Assembly (NCBI RefSeq): GCF_012911025.1
Contig: NZ_WUEI01000001.1
Span: 1 to 64,000 of the forward strand
Length of the DNA: 64,000 nt
Reading direction: 5' to 3'
From: Azoarcus sp. TTM-91
Lineage (GTDB): Bacteria; Pseudomonadota; Gammaproteobacteria; Burkholderiales; Rhodocyclaceae
Below the pieces are notes generated by a model that did no database searches, was not told where the DNA came from, and saw only the letters and a program-made list of their open reading frames with translations. The translations under genes and the position numbers were made by a program. Every line of letters begins with the position of its first letter. Within the stretch, counting starts at the first letter, position 1. Of this stretch, positions 27,368-36,820 are shown in pieces.

Positions 27368-30300
27368 ATGAGCCCAAACAGCTTGCTGAACAAACTCCTA
27401 GACTACGTCTTGGAGCAAGACAAAGAAATCGACCCTCGTGGCTTCAAGCTACAGGGCTACAAGGGCTTTCTGAAGAGGCAGTCAGACCTTCAAGGACTTC
27501 CTCGCGTTGATTTCGACATCAAGCTGGATGGCGACCATATTTGGATGCGCGTGGCACGGCTAGAGGCGAAGGCTCCGCCGGCGTTACCCGCGGAACAGTG
27601 GAAGGGAGTCATCGTCGTCAGTGACAACCCAGAAGGTGCCGTGCCGCGGATTGACGAGACAACGCTTAAAAGCCGCATCTTGGCGGAAAGCCAGACGAAG
27701 CTCGCGGACCAAATGCCTACAGTCGAAGCTCGGTGGCGGTCCTCGGCCCAAGAAATTTTGGCGCAGTACGCGCCCCTGTGGTCAGCTTGGGCGGCGGGCG
27801 AGATTCCGCGCCGCAAAACAATTTCCCTCTACGGCGACCTGTTCGCCATCAAGCACCAGTTGGAATCAGAAGAGACCGCCAAGCCGCACGAGCTGGTTTG
27901 GGGTGTAGGCATTGCCGCCTGGAAACTGAACTACGAGGAGCGAGCCGGCAGCACGCGGGTCGACTTCCTGTACCCGCTTCTGACCCAGGCTATGGAACTG
28001 GCCTTAGACGAGACGACGCTGGCCATTGTGCTGCGCCCTAGGTCTGTCGACCCGCGCTTCGAATTCGATGCATTCTCTGCCTGCCAACTCTCAAGCACGG
28101 CAGACGTTGAGCGCGCAGCACGTGAGGCCCTTGCCAAGGGAGTTGACCGCCCCGTAACTCCGTTTGACCCTGGCAGTTACGAACATCTGCTGAAGTTGGT
28201 CGCTGGGAACCTGCATGAAAAGGGCCGGTTCATGAACGATGCCAAAACGTTCCCGACACCGACCGATGAACTGCAGGTTAGTGACTGCTGGGCGGTCCTT
28301 TCCCGCCCTCGGCCGAACAACTACTTGCACGAAGACATCCAGCGCCTCAAGGGGCGTCTTGCTGCCAACTGCGAGATTCCGCTCGGCCCGCTGGCCTTGG
28401 TTACACCTCCGTCGGACCAGCAAATGGTCTACGAACCGGTGGCATTCCGGGGACTTTCTGGCTACACCGGCTGCGCAAAGGGTGAGCCGCGTGAGCTGTA
28501 CTTCCCCCTGCCGTATAACCAGGAGCAGGTGACCATCGTTGAGCAGCTTGAGCGCTCCGATGGAGTCGCGGTGCAAGGGCCTCCGGGCACAGGTAAGACC
28601 CACACCATCGCTAATATCATCTGCCATTACTTGGCTACTGGCCGGAAGGTTCTCGTGACCTCGAAGGGCGAACAGGCCCTTGAAGTCCTGCAGTCGAAGA
28701 TTCCCAAGGAAGTGCAGCCGCTAACGGTGGCATTGCTGGCTGGTGACCGCGAAGGGATGCGGCAGTTCCAGTCGTCGATTGAAGCCATCATCCACAACGT
28801 GTCCCAGTTGAACCCAGAGGTCGTCCGGGAACAGATTCGCACTTTCCAGAGCGCCATCGAGCGCGCGCACGTAGAGCTCGCGGCCATCGACCGCCGTGTC
28901 GATGAAATCGCTCAGTCGCAGCTGTCTGACATTGAAGTCGATGGCGTCCCGATGCGAGCCCAGAAGATGGCCGAGCTCGTGCTCCATGGTAATGAGCAGT
29001 ATGGTTGGTTCAATGACACCATTTCGCTCATTCCGGATAATGCCCCGCCACTGACTGGCGAACAGGCCGCGACTCTTCGCGAAGCCAGACGACGCCTTGG
29101 CCGGGACCTGGTCTATGCCTCCGCACGCGTGCCCTCGAGCGCAGGATTGCTATTAGCCGCAGAAGTTGGCCAGCTGCACCAGGCCTTGGTCGACATGCGG
29201 GAAATCGAAGAAACCGAGGCTCAGGGTCGCCTGCTTGCCCTTCGGGCTTCTACACCGGATGTTCTTGATGGTGCGCGTAGTCTCCTGGCCCTTGTAGCGC
29301 AGGCTCAGCAGCTCGCCTATGAACTTGAAGCAACCGGCGAGGTCTGGACGGACCAGCTTCGCAAGAAATGTGGCTTGCCGACATTCCAAAGCGAACGTGA
29401 AGCCTTGGAGGCGCTTGCCGGCGAGGTCGAGGCCCTAACTGAAGCGCGCGCGGTGTTCTTGAAGCGTCCTGTTGAAGCGCCCGAGGAAGCCCTCGTCTCG
29501 GTCAAGACCCGAGAGGCCATTGCGCGCGGTGCTAGCACGGGCAAGCCGTTCGCCATGATTGCGTTTGGGGCTGGTGCTGCGAAGGAGCACGTTGCGGCTA
29601 TCAAGGTTGCCGGCCTGAGCCCCGTGAATGCGGAGGATTGGGGCCATGTGCAGCGCTACGTCGAGCTCCATGCACAGGTGCTGTCCTTCAGTGTTCGCTG
29701 GAACGAGTTCGCCGAAGTGCTGTCGATGCCGGCGGTTCGCGGCGGTGTCAGTAGCCTGCGCAACATCGAGCAGGTCACGACGCTCGCGTTGAAGGCACAC
29801 AAGCTAGCAACGAAGTTCGATGCCAAGTTACCGGCCCATGCCGAGCGCGTTTTTGCTCAGGTGCCGACGGCACAGCTGAAGGGGTCCGCAGCACAGCTCG
29901 CGGAGGTGCACCAACATCTACGTTGCCATCTCACGCGTGCCGACCTGGCCAAGGCGGTTACCTCACTGGCGACTCTTCAGGAAAAGCTCGCGGGAACCTC
30001 CGGGCCGGCTTCAGAGGCGTTGCGCGTCTTCGTCGAGAATGACCTCGGTGCTGCGCGTCTGCCGGTTGAACGCGCTGTGGCGCAGTATGCAGAGCTGGTT
30101 AGTGAGGTTCGTCGCATTGAAGGCCTCGCCCACGACCTCTCTGTGGTCAACCAGCTGGCAGGCCAAGTCGAACGTGCTGGTGGGCAGAAGCTGGCCGCGC
30201 GTATTCGAAGCATTCCGGTGGAGGCCTCCGGCGATGACAAGGCAATACCGACCACGTGGCGCGACGCCTGGAACTGGGCACGGGTCAAGAACCACTTGGA

Positions 30301-31924
30301 CTCCATAGAAGCCCGAGAGGAGTTTCGAACGCTGGCTGCGCGCCGGCGGGACCTCGAAGTAGGCTTGGCTCGTCTGTACGAGGACCTTGTGTCCAAGTCA
30401 GCTTGGCTATCCACCAAGCTGGGGGCTTCTCCGAAGGTGCTGTCGGCGTTGGAAACCTACCGCACGGCCGTACGGCGCATAGGAATGGGCACCGGCCCCA
30501 ATGCGACCCGGCATCGACGAGACGCCCAGAAGGCGATGAACGATGCACAGGGCGCGGTCCCATGCTGGGTAATGAGTCATGCAAAGGTCTCGGAGACGCT
30601 GCCATCGCAGCTGGGGTGCTTCGACCTGGTCATCGTGGACGAGGCTAGCCAGTCGGACCTGTGGGCGCTGCCGGCCGTTTTGCGCGGTAAGAAGATTCTG
30701 GTAGTTGGCGACGACAAGCAGGTCTCTCCGGATGGAGGCTTTATGTCAGCGGTGCGCATCCAGGAGCTGAAGGACCGCTTCCTGTCCGACCAGCCGTTCG
30801 CCACGGTCCTGACGCCTGAGAAGTCCCTCTACGACGTCGCCTCGACGGTGTTTGCCGCCCAGAAGGTGATGCTGCGGGAGCACTTCCGCTGCGTGCCGCC
30901 CATCATTGCCTACAGCAATCGGTTCTACGACGGGTTCATTCAGCCGCTGCGTATCCCTAAGGCCTCTGAGCGCCTCGACCCGCCGCTGATTGACATCTAC
31001 GTCGAAGGTGGCAAGCGCGGAGTCAAGGATGAGAACCGTCTCGAGGCCCTGGCTATCTCCGAAGAAATTGCCGCGCTGGTCTCTGACCCGAAGTTTGCCG
31101 GAAGGACGATTGGTGTTGTGTCGCTGCTGGGTCCGGACCAGGCGAAGCACATTGACACGCTGGTTCGCTCTCGCGTGAGCGCCATGGAGCTGCTGCACCG
31201 TAAGTTTGAATGCGGAGATGCGCGACTGTTTCAGGGGAGCGAGCGGGACATCATGTTCCTTTCCATGGTCGTTGACCCGGGGAACTGCAAGGCGTTGTCC
31301 GGCAATACCTTCGAACAGCGATTCAACGTCGCGGCTAGTCGGGCGCGAGACCGCATGTACCTCGTGCGCTCCGTCCAACTGGCAGACCTCTCCCATCTGG
31401 ACCTGCGTCGCGGGATGCTGGAGCACTTCACCAAGCCCCTGGACGGAAGCATCGAAGAGACCACGAGCCTCATCGACGATTGCGAATCGGGCTTCGAGAA
31501 AGAGGTCTACACCGCGCTGTTTAGTCGGGGCTATCGCGTCGTGCCACAAGTCAAAGCGGGCTCGTTCCGCATCGACATGGTGGTGGAGGGCGCGGACGAC
31601 TGTCGCTTAGCCATCGAGTGCGACGGAGACGAGTTCCACGGGCCGGACCGCTGGGCCGCCGACATGAGCAGGCAGCGCGTGTTGGAGCGGGCCGGATGGG
31701 TGTTCTGGCGCTGCTTCGCTTCGACCTGGTCGCTTCGAAAGGATGAAGTGCTGCGGGACTTGCTCGACCGATTGGCTGCCATGGGAATCGAGCCAATTGG
31801 TGCTATCGAGCGCATTCCGTCTCTTGTCGAGACTCGCACGTGGCGAGCTGAGCAGGCTGCGAAAGCTGCAAATGACCCAGTGGTCGACGCATTGGAGGCG
31901 GCCATTGCTTCAACTAGAGCGTGA
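27368..31924 (+). CDS. Large SF1 helicase with C-terminal Vsr-like nuclease (putative defence protein)
   Basis: Encodes 1518 aa; AGGAGG 5 bp before the ATG gives a strong start. Residues 1-370 are unrecognised. Walker A GPPGTGKT is at 404-411 and the Walker B VDEASQSDLWALP at about 1090 (D1091, E1092), so some 680 residues, largely charged and coiled-coil-like, separate the two motifs. DDKQVSPDGG and FEQRFNVAASRARDRMYLVRS are further helicase motifs of the Dna2/Nam7-like SF1 group. The last about 140 residues contain FEKEVYTALFSRGY, RIDMVV (near 1401) and AIECDGDEFHGPDRW, a Vsr/MTES-like PD-(D/E)XK nuclease. Such helicase-nuclease fusions occur in defence islands, and SPARTA genes follow. Exact family and mechanism are not assigned. 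Confidence 0.85.
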   Translation: MSPNSLLNKLLDYVLEQDKEIDPRGFKLQGYKGFLKRQSDLQGLPRVDFDIKLDGDHIWMRVARLEAKAPPALPAEQWKGVIVVSDNPEGAVPRIDETTLKSRILAESQTKLADQMPTVEARWRSSAQEILAQYAPLWSAWAAGEIPRRKTISLYGDLFAIKHQLESEETAKPHELVWGVGIAAWKLNYEERAGSTRVDFLYPLLTQAMELALDETTLAIVLRPRSVDPRFEFDAFSACQLSSTADVERAAREALAKGVDRPVTPFDPGSYEHLLKLVAGNLHEKGRFMNDAKTFPTPTDELQVSDCWAVLSRPRPNNYLHEDIQRLKGRLAANCEIPLGPLALVTPPSDQQMVYEPVAFRGLSGYTGCAKGEPRELYFPLPYNQEQVTIVEQLERSDGVAVQGPPGTGKTHTIANIICHYLATGRKVLVTSKGEQALEVLQSKIPKEVQPLTVALLAGDREGMRQFQSSIEAIIHNVSQLNPEVVREQIRTFQSAIERAHVELAAIDRRVDEIAQSQLSDIEVDGVPMRAQKMAELVLHGNEQYGWFNDTISLIPDNAPPLTGEQAATLREARRRLGRDLVYASARVPSSAGLLLAAEVGQLHQALVDMREIEETEAQGRLLALRASTPDVLDGARSLLALVAQAQQLAYELEATGEVWTDQLRKKCGLPTFQSEREALEALAGEVEALTEARAVFLKRPVEAPEEALVSVKTREAIARGASTGKPFAMIAFGAGAAKEHVAAIKVAGLSPVNAEDWGHVQRYVELHAQVLSFSVRWNEFAEVLSMPAVRGGVSSLRNIEQVTTLALKAHKLATKFDAKLPAHAERVFAQVPTAQLKGSAAQLAEVHQHLRCHLTRADLAKAVTSLATLQEKLAGTSGPASEALRVFVENDLGAARLPVERAVAQYAELVSEVRRIEGLAHDLSVVNQLAGQVERAGGQKLAARIRSIPVEASGDDKAIPTTWRDAWNWARVKNHLDSIEAREEFRTLAARRRDLEVGLARLYEDLVSKSAWLSTKLGASPKVLSALETYRTAVRRIGMGTGPNATRHRRDAQKAMNDAQGAVPCWVMSHAKVSETLPSQLGCFDLVIVDEASQSDLWALPAVLRGKKILVVGDDKQVSPDGGFMSAVRIQELKDRFLSDQPFATVLTPEKSLYDVASTVFAAQKVMLREHFRCVPPIIAYSNRFYDGFIQPLRIPKASERLDPPLIDIYVEGGKRGVKDENRLEALAISEEIAALVSDPKFAGRTIGVVSLLGPDQAKHIDTLVRSRVSAMELLHRKFECGDARLFQGSERDIMFLSMVVDPGNCKALSGNTFEQRFNVAASRARDRMYLVRSVQLADLSHLDLRRGMLEHFTKPLDGSIEETTSLIDDCESGFEKEVYTALFSRGYRVVPQVKAGSFRIDMVVEGADDCRLAIECDGDEFHGPDRWAADMSRQRVLERAGWVFWRCFASTWSLRKDEVLRDLLDRLAAMGIEPIGAIERIPSLVETRTWRAEQAAKAANDPVVDALEAAIASTRA

Positions 31925-31980
31925 ACCCCACCCTATGCCGTCAAAAAAAGCCCTCGACCGAAGGGTACAACAAACATCAA

Positions 31981-31998
31981 GGGGACGTATGGGTCCCC
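31981..31998. other. Hairpin in the gap between helicase and SPARTA genes
   Basis: GGGGAC and GTCCCC form a 6-bp stem around GTATGG, 57 bp after the helicase stop. No T-run follows, so it is a weak terminator candidate. The remaining 240-bp gap holds no supported gene; AAGGAG at 32149 is the ribosome site for the next gene. Confidence 0.3.
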
Positions 31999-32164
31999 GC
32001 TTATCTCGCAGAGTGAAGTTCGGCGCCGTGCGCTTCAAGTTCTCCGGGTTCTGTATTGGGATGTCGGTCGATATTCCAGCCCTTCGCATCGGCACTATTT
32101 TCGACAATTTCTTCGGCCAAATAGCCTAGGTACAAGCTTGTCAGCTTAAGGAGAGAATCGCTGT

Positions 32165-33565
32165 ATGGCTACACACGATGTGGATACCGAAGACGGCAAA
32201 CTTCCCGAACCCAGCCGCACTGCGTTGTTCATCTCCCATGCCACGCCGGAGGACAATCATTTCGTACGGTGGTTGGGCGCCAAGCTCACAGCTATGGGCT
32301 ACGAGGTCTGGGCTGACGTCATGCGTTTGCACGGAGGCATCGACTGGGCCCGCGAACTCGAAGCAGCGCTGAGAAAGAGAGCGGTCAAGATGCTCTTGGT
32401 CTGCACGCCAAATGGCTTGGAAAAGCAAGGTGTTCGGAATGAAATTGAAATTGGCATCGACCTGTCCAAGAAGCTCGATGACGCAGCCTTCATCATCCCA
32501 CTCAGGCTAGAAGCCTACGACGCTCCGTTTCGAATCGCGCATGCACAGTACATAGACTTCAAGGCGAGCTGGGCACGCGGACTTGCCGAGTTGGTTGCGC
32601 TACTTCGCGACCAAGGCATTCCCCAAGCTACTCCTGGTGCGATGGATACATGGCTCGTGGCGCATACAGTGGGTTCAGACAAACTCGTCGAACGTTCGGA
32701 ACCGCTGGTTTCTAACTGGCTGGAGGTGGTAAATCAGCCTGACCTCGTCCGCTATTGCGAAGCGCCCGTCGGCGTGCCCTTGGAGCCCTTCCAAAATCGG
32801 TTGTGCCATAAGTTTCCTGTGGTGCCGTTTCGCACTGGCGTCATTACATTTTCGAAGCCTGACGGCGATGGAAGTCTTGGTCCGGAGCTACCTGCTAAGG
32901 AAATGGGCTCGATTTCGACGGCGAAATTTCTGCAGGACGGGTGGCCCGAATACGGAATCGATGCATACCATTCGAAACGAATGTACTCGGACCTCGGAAG
33001 CCAAGCGTTTGATGCCTTCTGTAAGACCAGAGGGCTGAAGGGGGTCTTGGGGGCTAACAAACGCCTTAGTTGGTGGGGTGACATCAAATCGGCACCGATT
33101 GGCCAAGTGCGGTTTGACTGGAATTTTCGACGTGGGTCCCGCCAAATCGTCGGACACTCTGGCAAACGCGGGGTCCACTGGCACTATGCACTGAATGCGC
33201 AACTTCGCGCTTCTCCCCTATGGCACCTGCGTTTATCGCCGCGCCTGGTATTCAGCCAGAACGGTCTAGATGCAATTGAAGACTCCAAGCGCTCGCACAC
33301 CTTGCGGCGGTCGTTTGCCAAGGGATGGCGCAATGCGCGCTGGCGAGACATGCTTTGTGCATACCTGTGGTGGCTGTCTGAAGGAAAATCGGAGCTTCGA
33401 TTGTCAGTCGCAGCCGACGAGTTTTTGTCGCTTGCTGTGCCTCCCATGCAATTCAGCTGTCCAGTCACGGTTCTTGAGGGTGAAGAGATTCCAATTGACG
33501 AGGACGACCCAGACATTCCGCCGGAAAGTTGGAGCGACGATGGGGCTGGGGAGGACGAACAATGA
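32165..33565 (+). CDS. TIR-APAZ protein of a short prokaryotic Argonaute (SPARTA) system
   Basis: Encodes 466 aa; AAGGAG lies upstream of the ATG. Residues 18-140 are a TIR domain: ALFISHATPEDNHFVRWLG, YEVWAD, LLVCTPNG and RNEIEIGIDL, where E93 or E95 fits the NADase catalytic glutamate. The rest (about 150-466) fits the APAZ region that binds the short Argonaute: VSNWLEVVNQPDLVRY, NRLCHKFPVV and HSGKRGVHWHYALN. The tail is acidic. In described SPARTA systems the TIR domain degrades NAD(P)+ when the Argonaute partner binds guide-matched target, causing abortive protection against plasmids or phages. It overlaps the Argonaute gene by 4 bp (ATGA). Confidence 0.88.
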   Translation: MATHDVDTEDGKLPEPSRTALFISHATPEDNHFVRWLGAKLTAMGYEVWADVMRLHGGIDWARELEAALRKRAVKMLLVCTPNGLEKQGVRNEIEIGIDLSKKLDDAAFIIPLRLEAYDAPFRIAHAQYIDFKASWARGLAELVALLRDQGIPQATPGAMDTWLVAHTVGSDKLVERSEPLVSNWLEVVNQPDLVRYCEAPVGVPLEPFQNRLCHKFPVVPFRTGVITFSKPDGDGSLGPELPAKEMGSISTAKFLQDGWPEYGIDAYHSKRMYSDLGSQAFDAFCKTRGLKGVLGANKRLSWWGDIKSAPIGQVRFDWNFRRGSRQIVGHSGKRGVHWHYALNAQLRASPLWHLRLSPRLVFSQNGLDAIEDSKRSHTLRRSFAKGWRNARWRDMLCAYLWWLSEGKSELRLSVAADEFLSLAVPPMQFSCPVTVLEGEEIPIDEDDPDIPPESWSDDGAGEDEQ

Positions 33566-35109
33566 GTCGCCCTAAGCTTGTCTATATTGACGAACCACGG
33601 TTGGAGTTTCGCTACGGTCAAGAACTAGAGTATTCGCGTGATGGCCTTTATCTGTATGGCCCGGTTGATGCTGTGCAGAACCCGCGCCCCATCCGCTATG
33701 GTTTCATCGGGACAAAAATCGGATTAGAGCGATTCAGCCGCTGGGCAACAGAGGTGTCGTCGTTCATATCGGCGCCTCCTCCGCGGCGAGGGGCGAAACT
33801 TATCGAACCGCACCACGTTCCTTTCCCGGGCTTCTCGGAAGCTTTTCATTCTGTATGGTCCGCAACGCCCAGTTACGTCATCGATGACATCGACGAAAAT
33901 GACCTACATAGGCGCATTCATATCGCAAACCGTCATGAAGCCATTAAGGCAGTTGTAGATGTTTATGTGGAGCGCCTTATCGACGTGCAGCGAAGGGATG
34001 AAGACCCTCCCAGCTTCTGGTATGTCGTTATTCCCGAGTTCATCTACGAACTCGGACGACCGCAATCGGTGGTACCGAAGTCAGAACGGGTCGCCGGTAA
34101 GGTACTGCTGAGGGAGCGGGATGCTCTGAAACTGACGACTCAGCCCACATTGTTCGGTGACGCCGAGGAAGAAGCAGAGGTCTACAAGTACGAGAAGAAT
34201 TTCAGGCGGCAGCTAAAGTCGCGCCTTCTGGACCACAAGGTGGTGACGCAGCTAGTGAGGGAAAGCACTCTTGCGCCGGGAGACTTTCTGAAGGCGAATG
34301 GTCAGCCGAAACGCCAAGTAGAAGACCCCGCCACCCTTGCGTGGAAGCTGTGCTCCGGCTCGTACTACAAGAGTGGTGGGCGACCTTGGCAGATAGCGTC
34401 CATGAGGCCGGGAGTCTGTTATGTTGGCCTTGTCTACAAGAAACAGACTGAAGAAGACGCTTCTCGCCACTCTGTGTGTGCCGCACAAATGTTTTTGTCC
34501 GACGGTGAGGGAGTGGTTTTTCGTGGCGCTCTTGGCCCGTGGTTTCATCCCGACACGAAGCAATACCATCTCGATTCTGCTTCAGCCACGCGCTTAGCCG
34601 GTACTGTGCTTGCAGAGTACAAACGCAAACATGGGCGTGAACCGGCCGAACTGTTCATCCATGCCAAGTCGTCGTTCAATGATGACGAATGGTCGGGCTT
34701 CGAGGCTGCCTGTGAAGGCACCAATACGAATGTTGTCGGCGTTCAGATTGCGGATGCCTGGGACCATCTCAAGCTCTTCAGGTCCGGCGAGTATCCGGTC
34801 ATCCGTGGAACCGCAATGGTAACGAGCAAGAACTCTGCCTTTTTGTGGACGTCAGGATTTGTGCCTCGGCTTGGTACTTATATGGGCCCCGACACCCCAA
34901 ATCCCATGCAGGTGAGTATCCGCCGTGGGGAAGTTGAGCTTGAAACGGTACTGCGCGATGTGTTGGCGTTGTCCAAAATCAACTTCAATACGTGTCTTTT
35001 TAACGACCGGTCGCCAGTAACTATCCGATTTGCGGATGCCATCGGTGACATCTTGGTCGCAGCACCTCAAAACCACGAGCCGATGCTGCCATTCAAGTTC
35101 TACATCTAG
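33562..35109 (+). CDS. Short prokaryotic Argonaute (MID-PIWI), catalytically inactive
   Basis: Encodes 515 aa, the size of short pAgos that keep only MID and PIWI domains. The N-terminal half includes IRYGFIGTKIGLERFSRW and FWYVVIPEFIYELGR (MID). PIWI features are LAWKLCSGSYYKSGGRPWQ, RPGVCYVGLVYKK, HAKSSFNDDEW and a C-terminal ending LPFKFYI; Argonaute C-termini insert into the MID pocket. The first catalytic Asp of active PIWI domains (VGID-type) is replaced by V291 in CYVGLVYK, consistent with a guide-binding, non-cutting Argonaute. The ATG overlaps the TIR-APAZ stop, so the pair is coupled. Base composition is more AT-rich than the chromosomal flanks. Confidence 0.9.
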   Translation: MSRPKLVYIDEPRLEFRYGQELEYSRDGLYLYGPVDAVQNPRPIRYGFIGTKIGLERFSRWATEVSSFISAPPPRRGAKLIEPHHVPFPGFSEAFHSVWSATPSYVIDDIDENDLHRRIHIANRHEAIKAVVDVYVERLIDVQRRDEDPPSFWYVVIPEFIYELGRPQSVVPKSERVAGKVLLRERDALKLTTQPTLFGDAEEEAEVYKYEKNFRRQLKSRLLDHKVVTQLVRESTLAPGDFLKANGQPKRQVEDPATLAWKLCSGSYYKSGGRPWQIASMRPGVCYVGLVYKKQTEEDASRHSVCAAQMFLSDGEGVVFRGALGPWFHPDTKQYHLDSASATRLAGTVLAEYKRKHGREPAELFIHAKSSFNDDEWSGFEAACEGTNTNVVGVQIADAWDHLKLFRSGEYPVIRGTAMVTSKNSAFLWTSGFVPRLGTYMGPDTPNPMQVSIRRGEVELETVLRDVLALSKINFNTCLFNDRSPVTIRFADAIGDILVAAPQNHEPMLPFKFYI

Positions 35110-35291
35110 GTACGCCATAGGTTCCGGCCATTCGGTCCAGCCGTTGGACACGTTTCTGGACATGAGGATAGAGAAATTTTTCCAAAATCACTTCTTAACT
35201 CATTGAATTTATTCAACCTATCTGAACAACAAAAAAACAGACCGGAAGTGGGTAGTATTGGTTATAAATTAAGCTGTGTGACACACCTACC

Positions 35292-36797
35292 ATGCTAAGT
35301 ATCAGTGACTACCTCGAATCCGAAGGGCCGCACCTGACTTCAGAAGTTGCATCCTGGCTGACTACGCAAGGAATATCGTCTGATGCTGCACGTAAGCGGT
35401 TGTCTAGAAAACAACCTCCCGTTCGCACATTTCCAGTTCCCTTGTTTCCAAAAGGGGCGGGGTTCATTTACCTCGAGAAGCAGCGCAAGGAAGAGAGATT
35501 CTGGCAGGCGCTGCATAATGCTCTTCGCACTACTGGCTCGGTATATGGCATCGCTTTAGACGGTGTTCTGGCTCGGCGTGGCGCAGTCAGCCGTCAGGAA
35601 TTTTCAGTGATAAGCGGTGCCACAGAGCGCCCTGTCAAAAAGCAAGTCACAGCTGAAACTGCTTTAGAGCGTTTGGTTTCAGCAGGTTTGCTGAGCATTA
35701 ATCTTGATAACAATGACCAGTCCATTGTAGCTATTGCGCGCGCTGAAATTGGCTATGCCGACATCGACGGTATTCGCGCTCGTGGGATTGCAGAGGGAGT
35801 CATTCTAGATGGACTAAGAGAATGGGCAAAGAACATAGGAACGGCGTCGTACAACCAGATTCGCATTCGCGGCGAGGAAGGTCTTGAGCCAATCCAGCAA
35901 TTCAAATTTGACCTAGCTGGCCCTAGTTACCTCTTGCCTCTTCGGCGTGGAACAAAAGGAAATCGGCCTCTTGGCTTCATGGTAGCGGACGTATTTTCTG
36001 AGGGGATTCTTGATGAGCATCAGGTTCGATATTTCATCAGGAAAGCACATGCTCTTCATGCAACGCTAACAGGAGGGAGCGTTTTTCCGATTCTAGTAGC
36101 AGACGGCTTCACAGGCCCCGCACTTACTACTGGTCATGCAGCAGGAATAATGATGGCAACACCAAGTAGGCTTTTTGGACGCGCCGTTGGTGATGGCCTG
36201 AAGTCCTTGGTACAGACATTGAATCGTGCGGCTTCATATGCTTCTGCGGACTCTCCTGAGCGCCTAACAAGGCTGGTCAGTAGCCTGAGTGAAATTGAAG
36301 GTCGAGCGAGGAATTTGAGAGGCCCACTGTTTGAGCTGCTGGCGGCATATCTTGTGCGCCGCGACTCCGTTTCTATCAGCATGGGTGTCCGTGCAAAGGA
36401 CCCGGGGAGTGGTAAGCAAGCCGATATTGATGTCCTCAAGGTTGCGGCAATGAATGCTGAATGCACAGCAATCGAATGCAAAGGCAAGGAGCCCGGCGGA
36501 TTTATTACGGATGAGGATGTTCGTGTTTGGTTGGGCAAAGTGGCTGTGATGCAGGCGTATTTGCGGACGCAAGAGCGCTTCAGCGAAGCAACCATTTCGT
36601 TCGAACTTTGGACCTCGGGGACATTTACTGAAGAAGCCCTCCAGCTACTTCATGCTGAACAGAAAAGGCGTACAAAATTTCCGATTCGATGGAAAAACGG
36701 GCAGGATGTTTTGGCGGTCGCAAACCGTTTCAAGGAGAAGGCCGTGGCTGACACATTGCAGCAACACTTCCTCCGCCACCCACTCAGTGTAAGTTAA
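35292..36797 (+). CDS. Unrecognised protein: winged-helix-like N-terminus and PD-(D/E)XK nuclease
   Basis: Encodes 501 aa. Residues 1-70 look like a winged helix (LTSEVASWLTTQGISSDAARKRLSR, then a basic strand ending GFIYLEKQ). The middle is unrecognised. Near the C-terminus LRGPLFELLAAYLVRRDS, GKQADIDVLKV (D378, D380) and AIECKGKEPGG (E395, K397) reproduce the PD-(D/E)XK order of helix-E, D and E-x-K. It probably cuts or binds nucleic acid, and the nuclease core is the surest part. It stands alone after a 182-bp AT-rich gap, has AT-rich codons, and lies between SPARTA and a dead hsdR. A stand-alone defence nuclease or a regulator is possible; I do not know the family. Confidence 0.8.
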   Translation: MLSISDYLESEGPHLTSEVASWLTTQGISSDAARKRLSRKQPPVRTFPVPLFPKGAGFIYLEKQRKEERFWQALHNALRTTGSVYGIALDGVLARRGAVSRQEFSVISGATERPVKKQVTAETALERLVSAGLLSINLDNNDQSIVAIARAEIGYADIDGIRARGIAEGVILDGLREWAKNIGTASYNQIRIRGEEGLEPIQQFKFDLAGPSYLLPLRRGTKGNRPLGFMVADVFSEGILDEHQVRYFIRKAHALHATLTGGSVFPILVADGFTGPALTTGHAAGIMMATPSRLFGRAVGDGLKSLVQTLNRAASYASADSPERLTRLVSSLSEIEGRARNLRGPLFELLAAYLVRRDSVSISMGVRAKDPGSGKQADIDVLKVAAMNAECTAIECKGKEPGGFITDEDVRVWLGKVAVMQAYLRTQERFSEATISFELWTSGTFTEEALQLLHAEQKRRTKFPIRWKNGQDVLAVANRFKEKAVADTLQQHFLRHPLSVS

Positions 36798-36820
36798 GGG
36801 AAACAACTTTTCCTTAACTT
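36791..36820. terminator. Long hairpin overlapping the stop of the wHTH-nuclease gene
   Basis: AAGTTAAGGGAAA and TTTTCCTTAACTT pair over 13 bp with one G-T pair around a short CAAC loop, and the gene stop TAA lies in the left arm. GTTAAGGGAA recurs at 36834-36843. The loop-side T-run and symmetry fit a terminator; a boundary repeat of the island is an alternative. Confidence 0.55.

Noticed and set aside
31743-32129. Plus-strand frame of 128 codons across the end of the helicase-nuclease gene
   Set aside because: Most of it lies in another frame of the nuclease domain; no ribosome site and no recognisable product.
35240-35268. Sigma70 promoter before the wHTH-nuclease gene (TATAAA at 35263)
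   Set aside because: No acceptable -35 hexamer lies 16-18 bp upstream, so only the -10-like element is visible.
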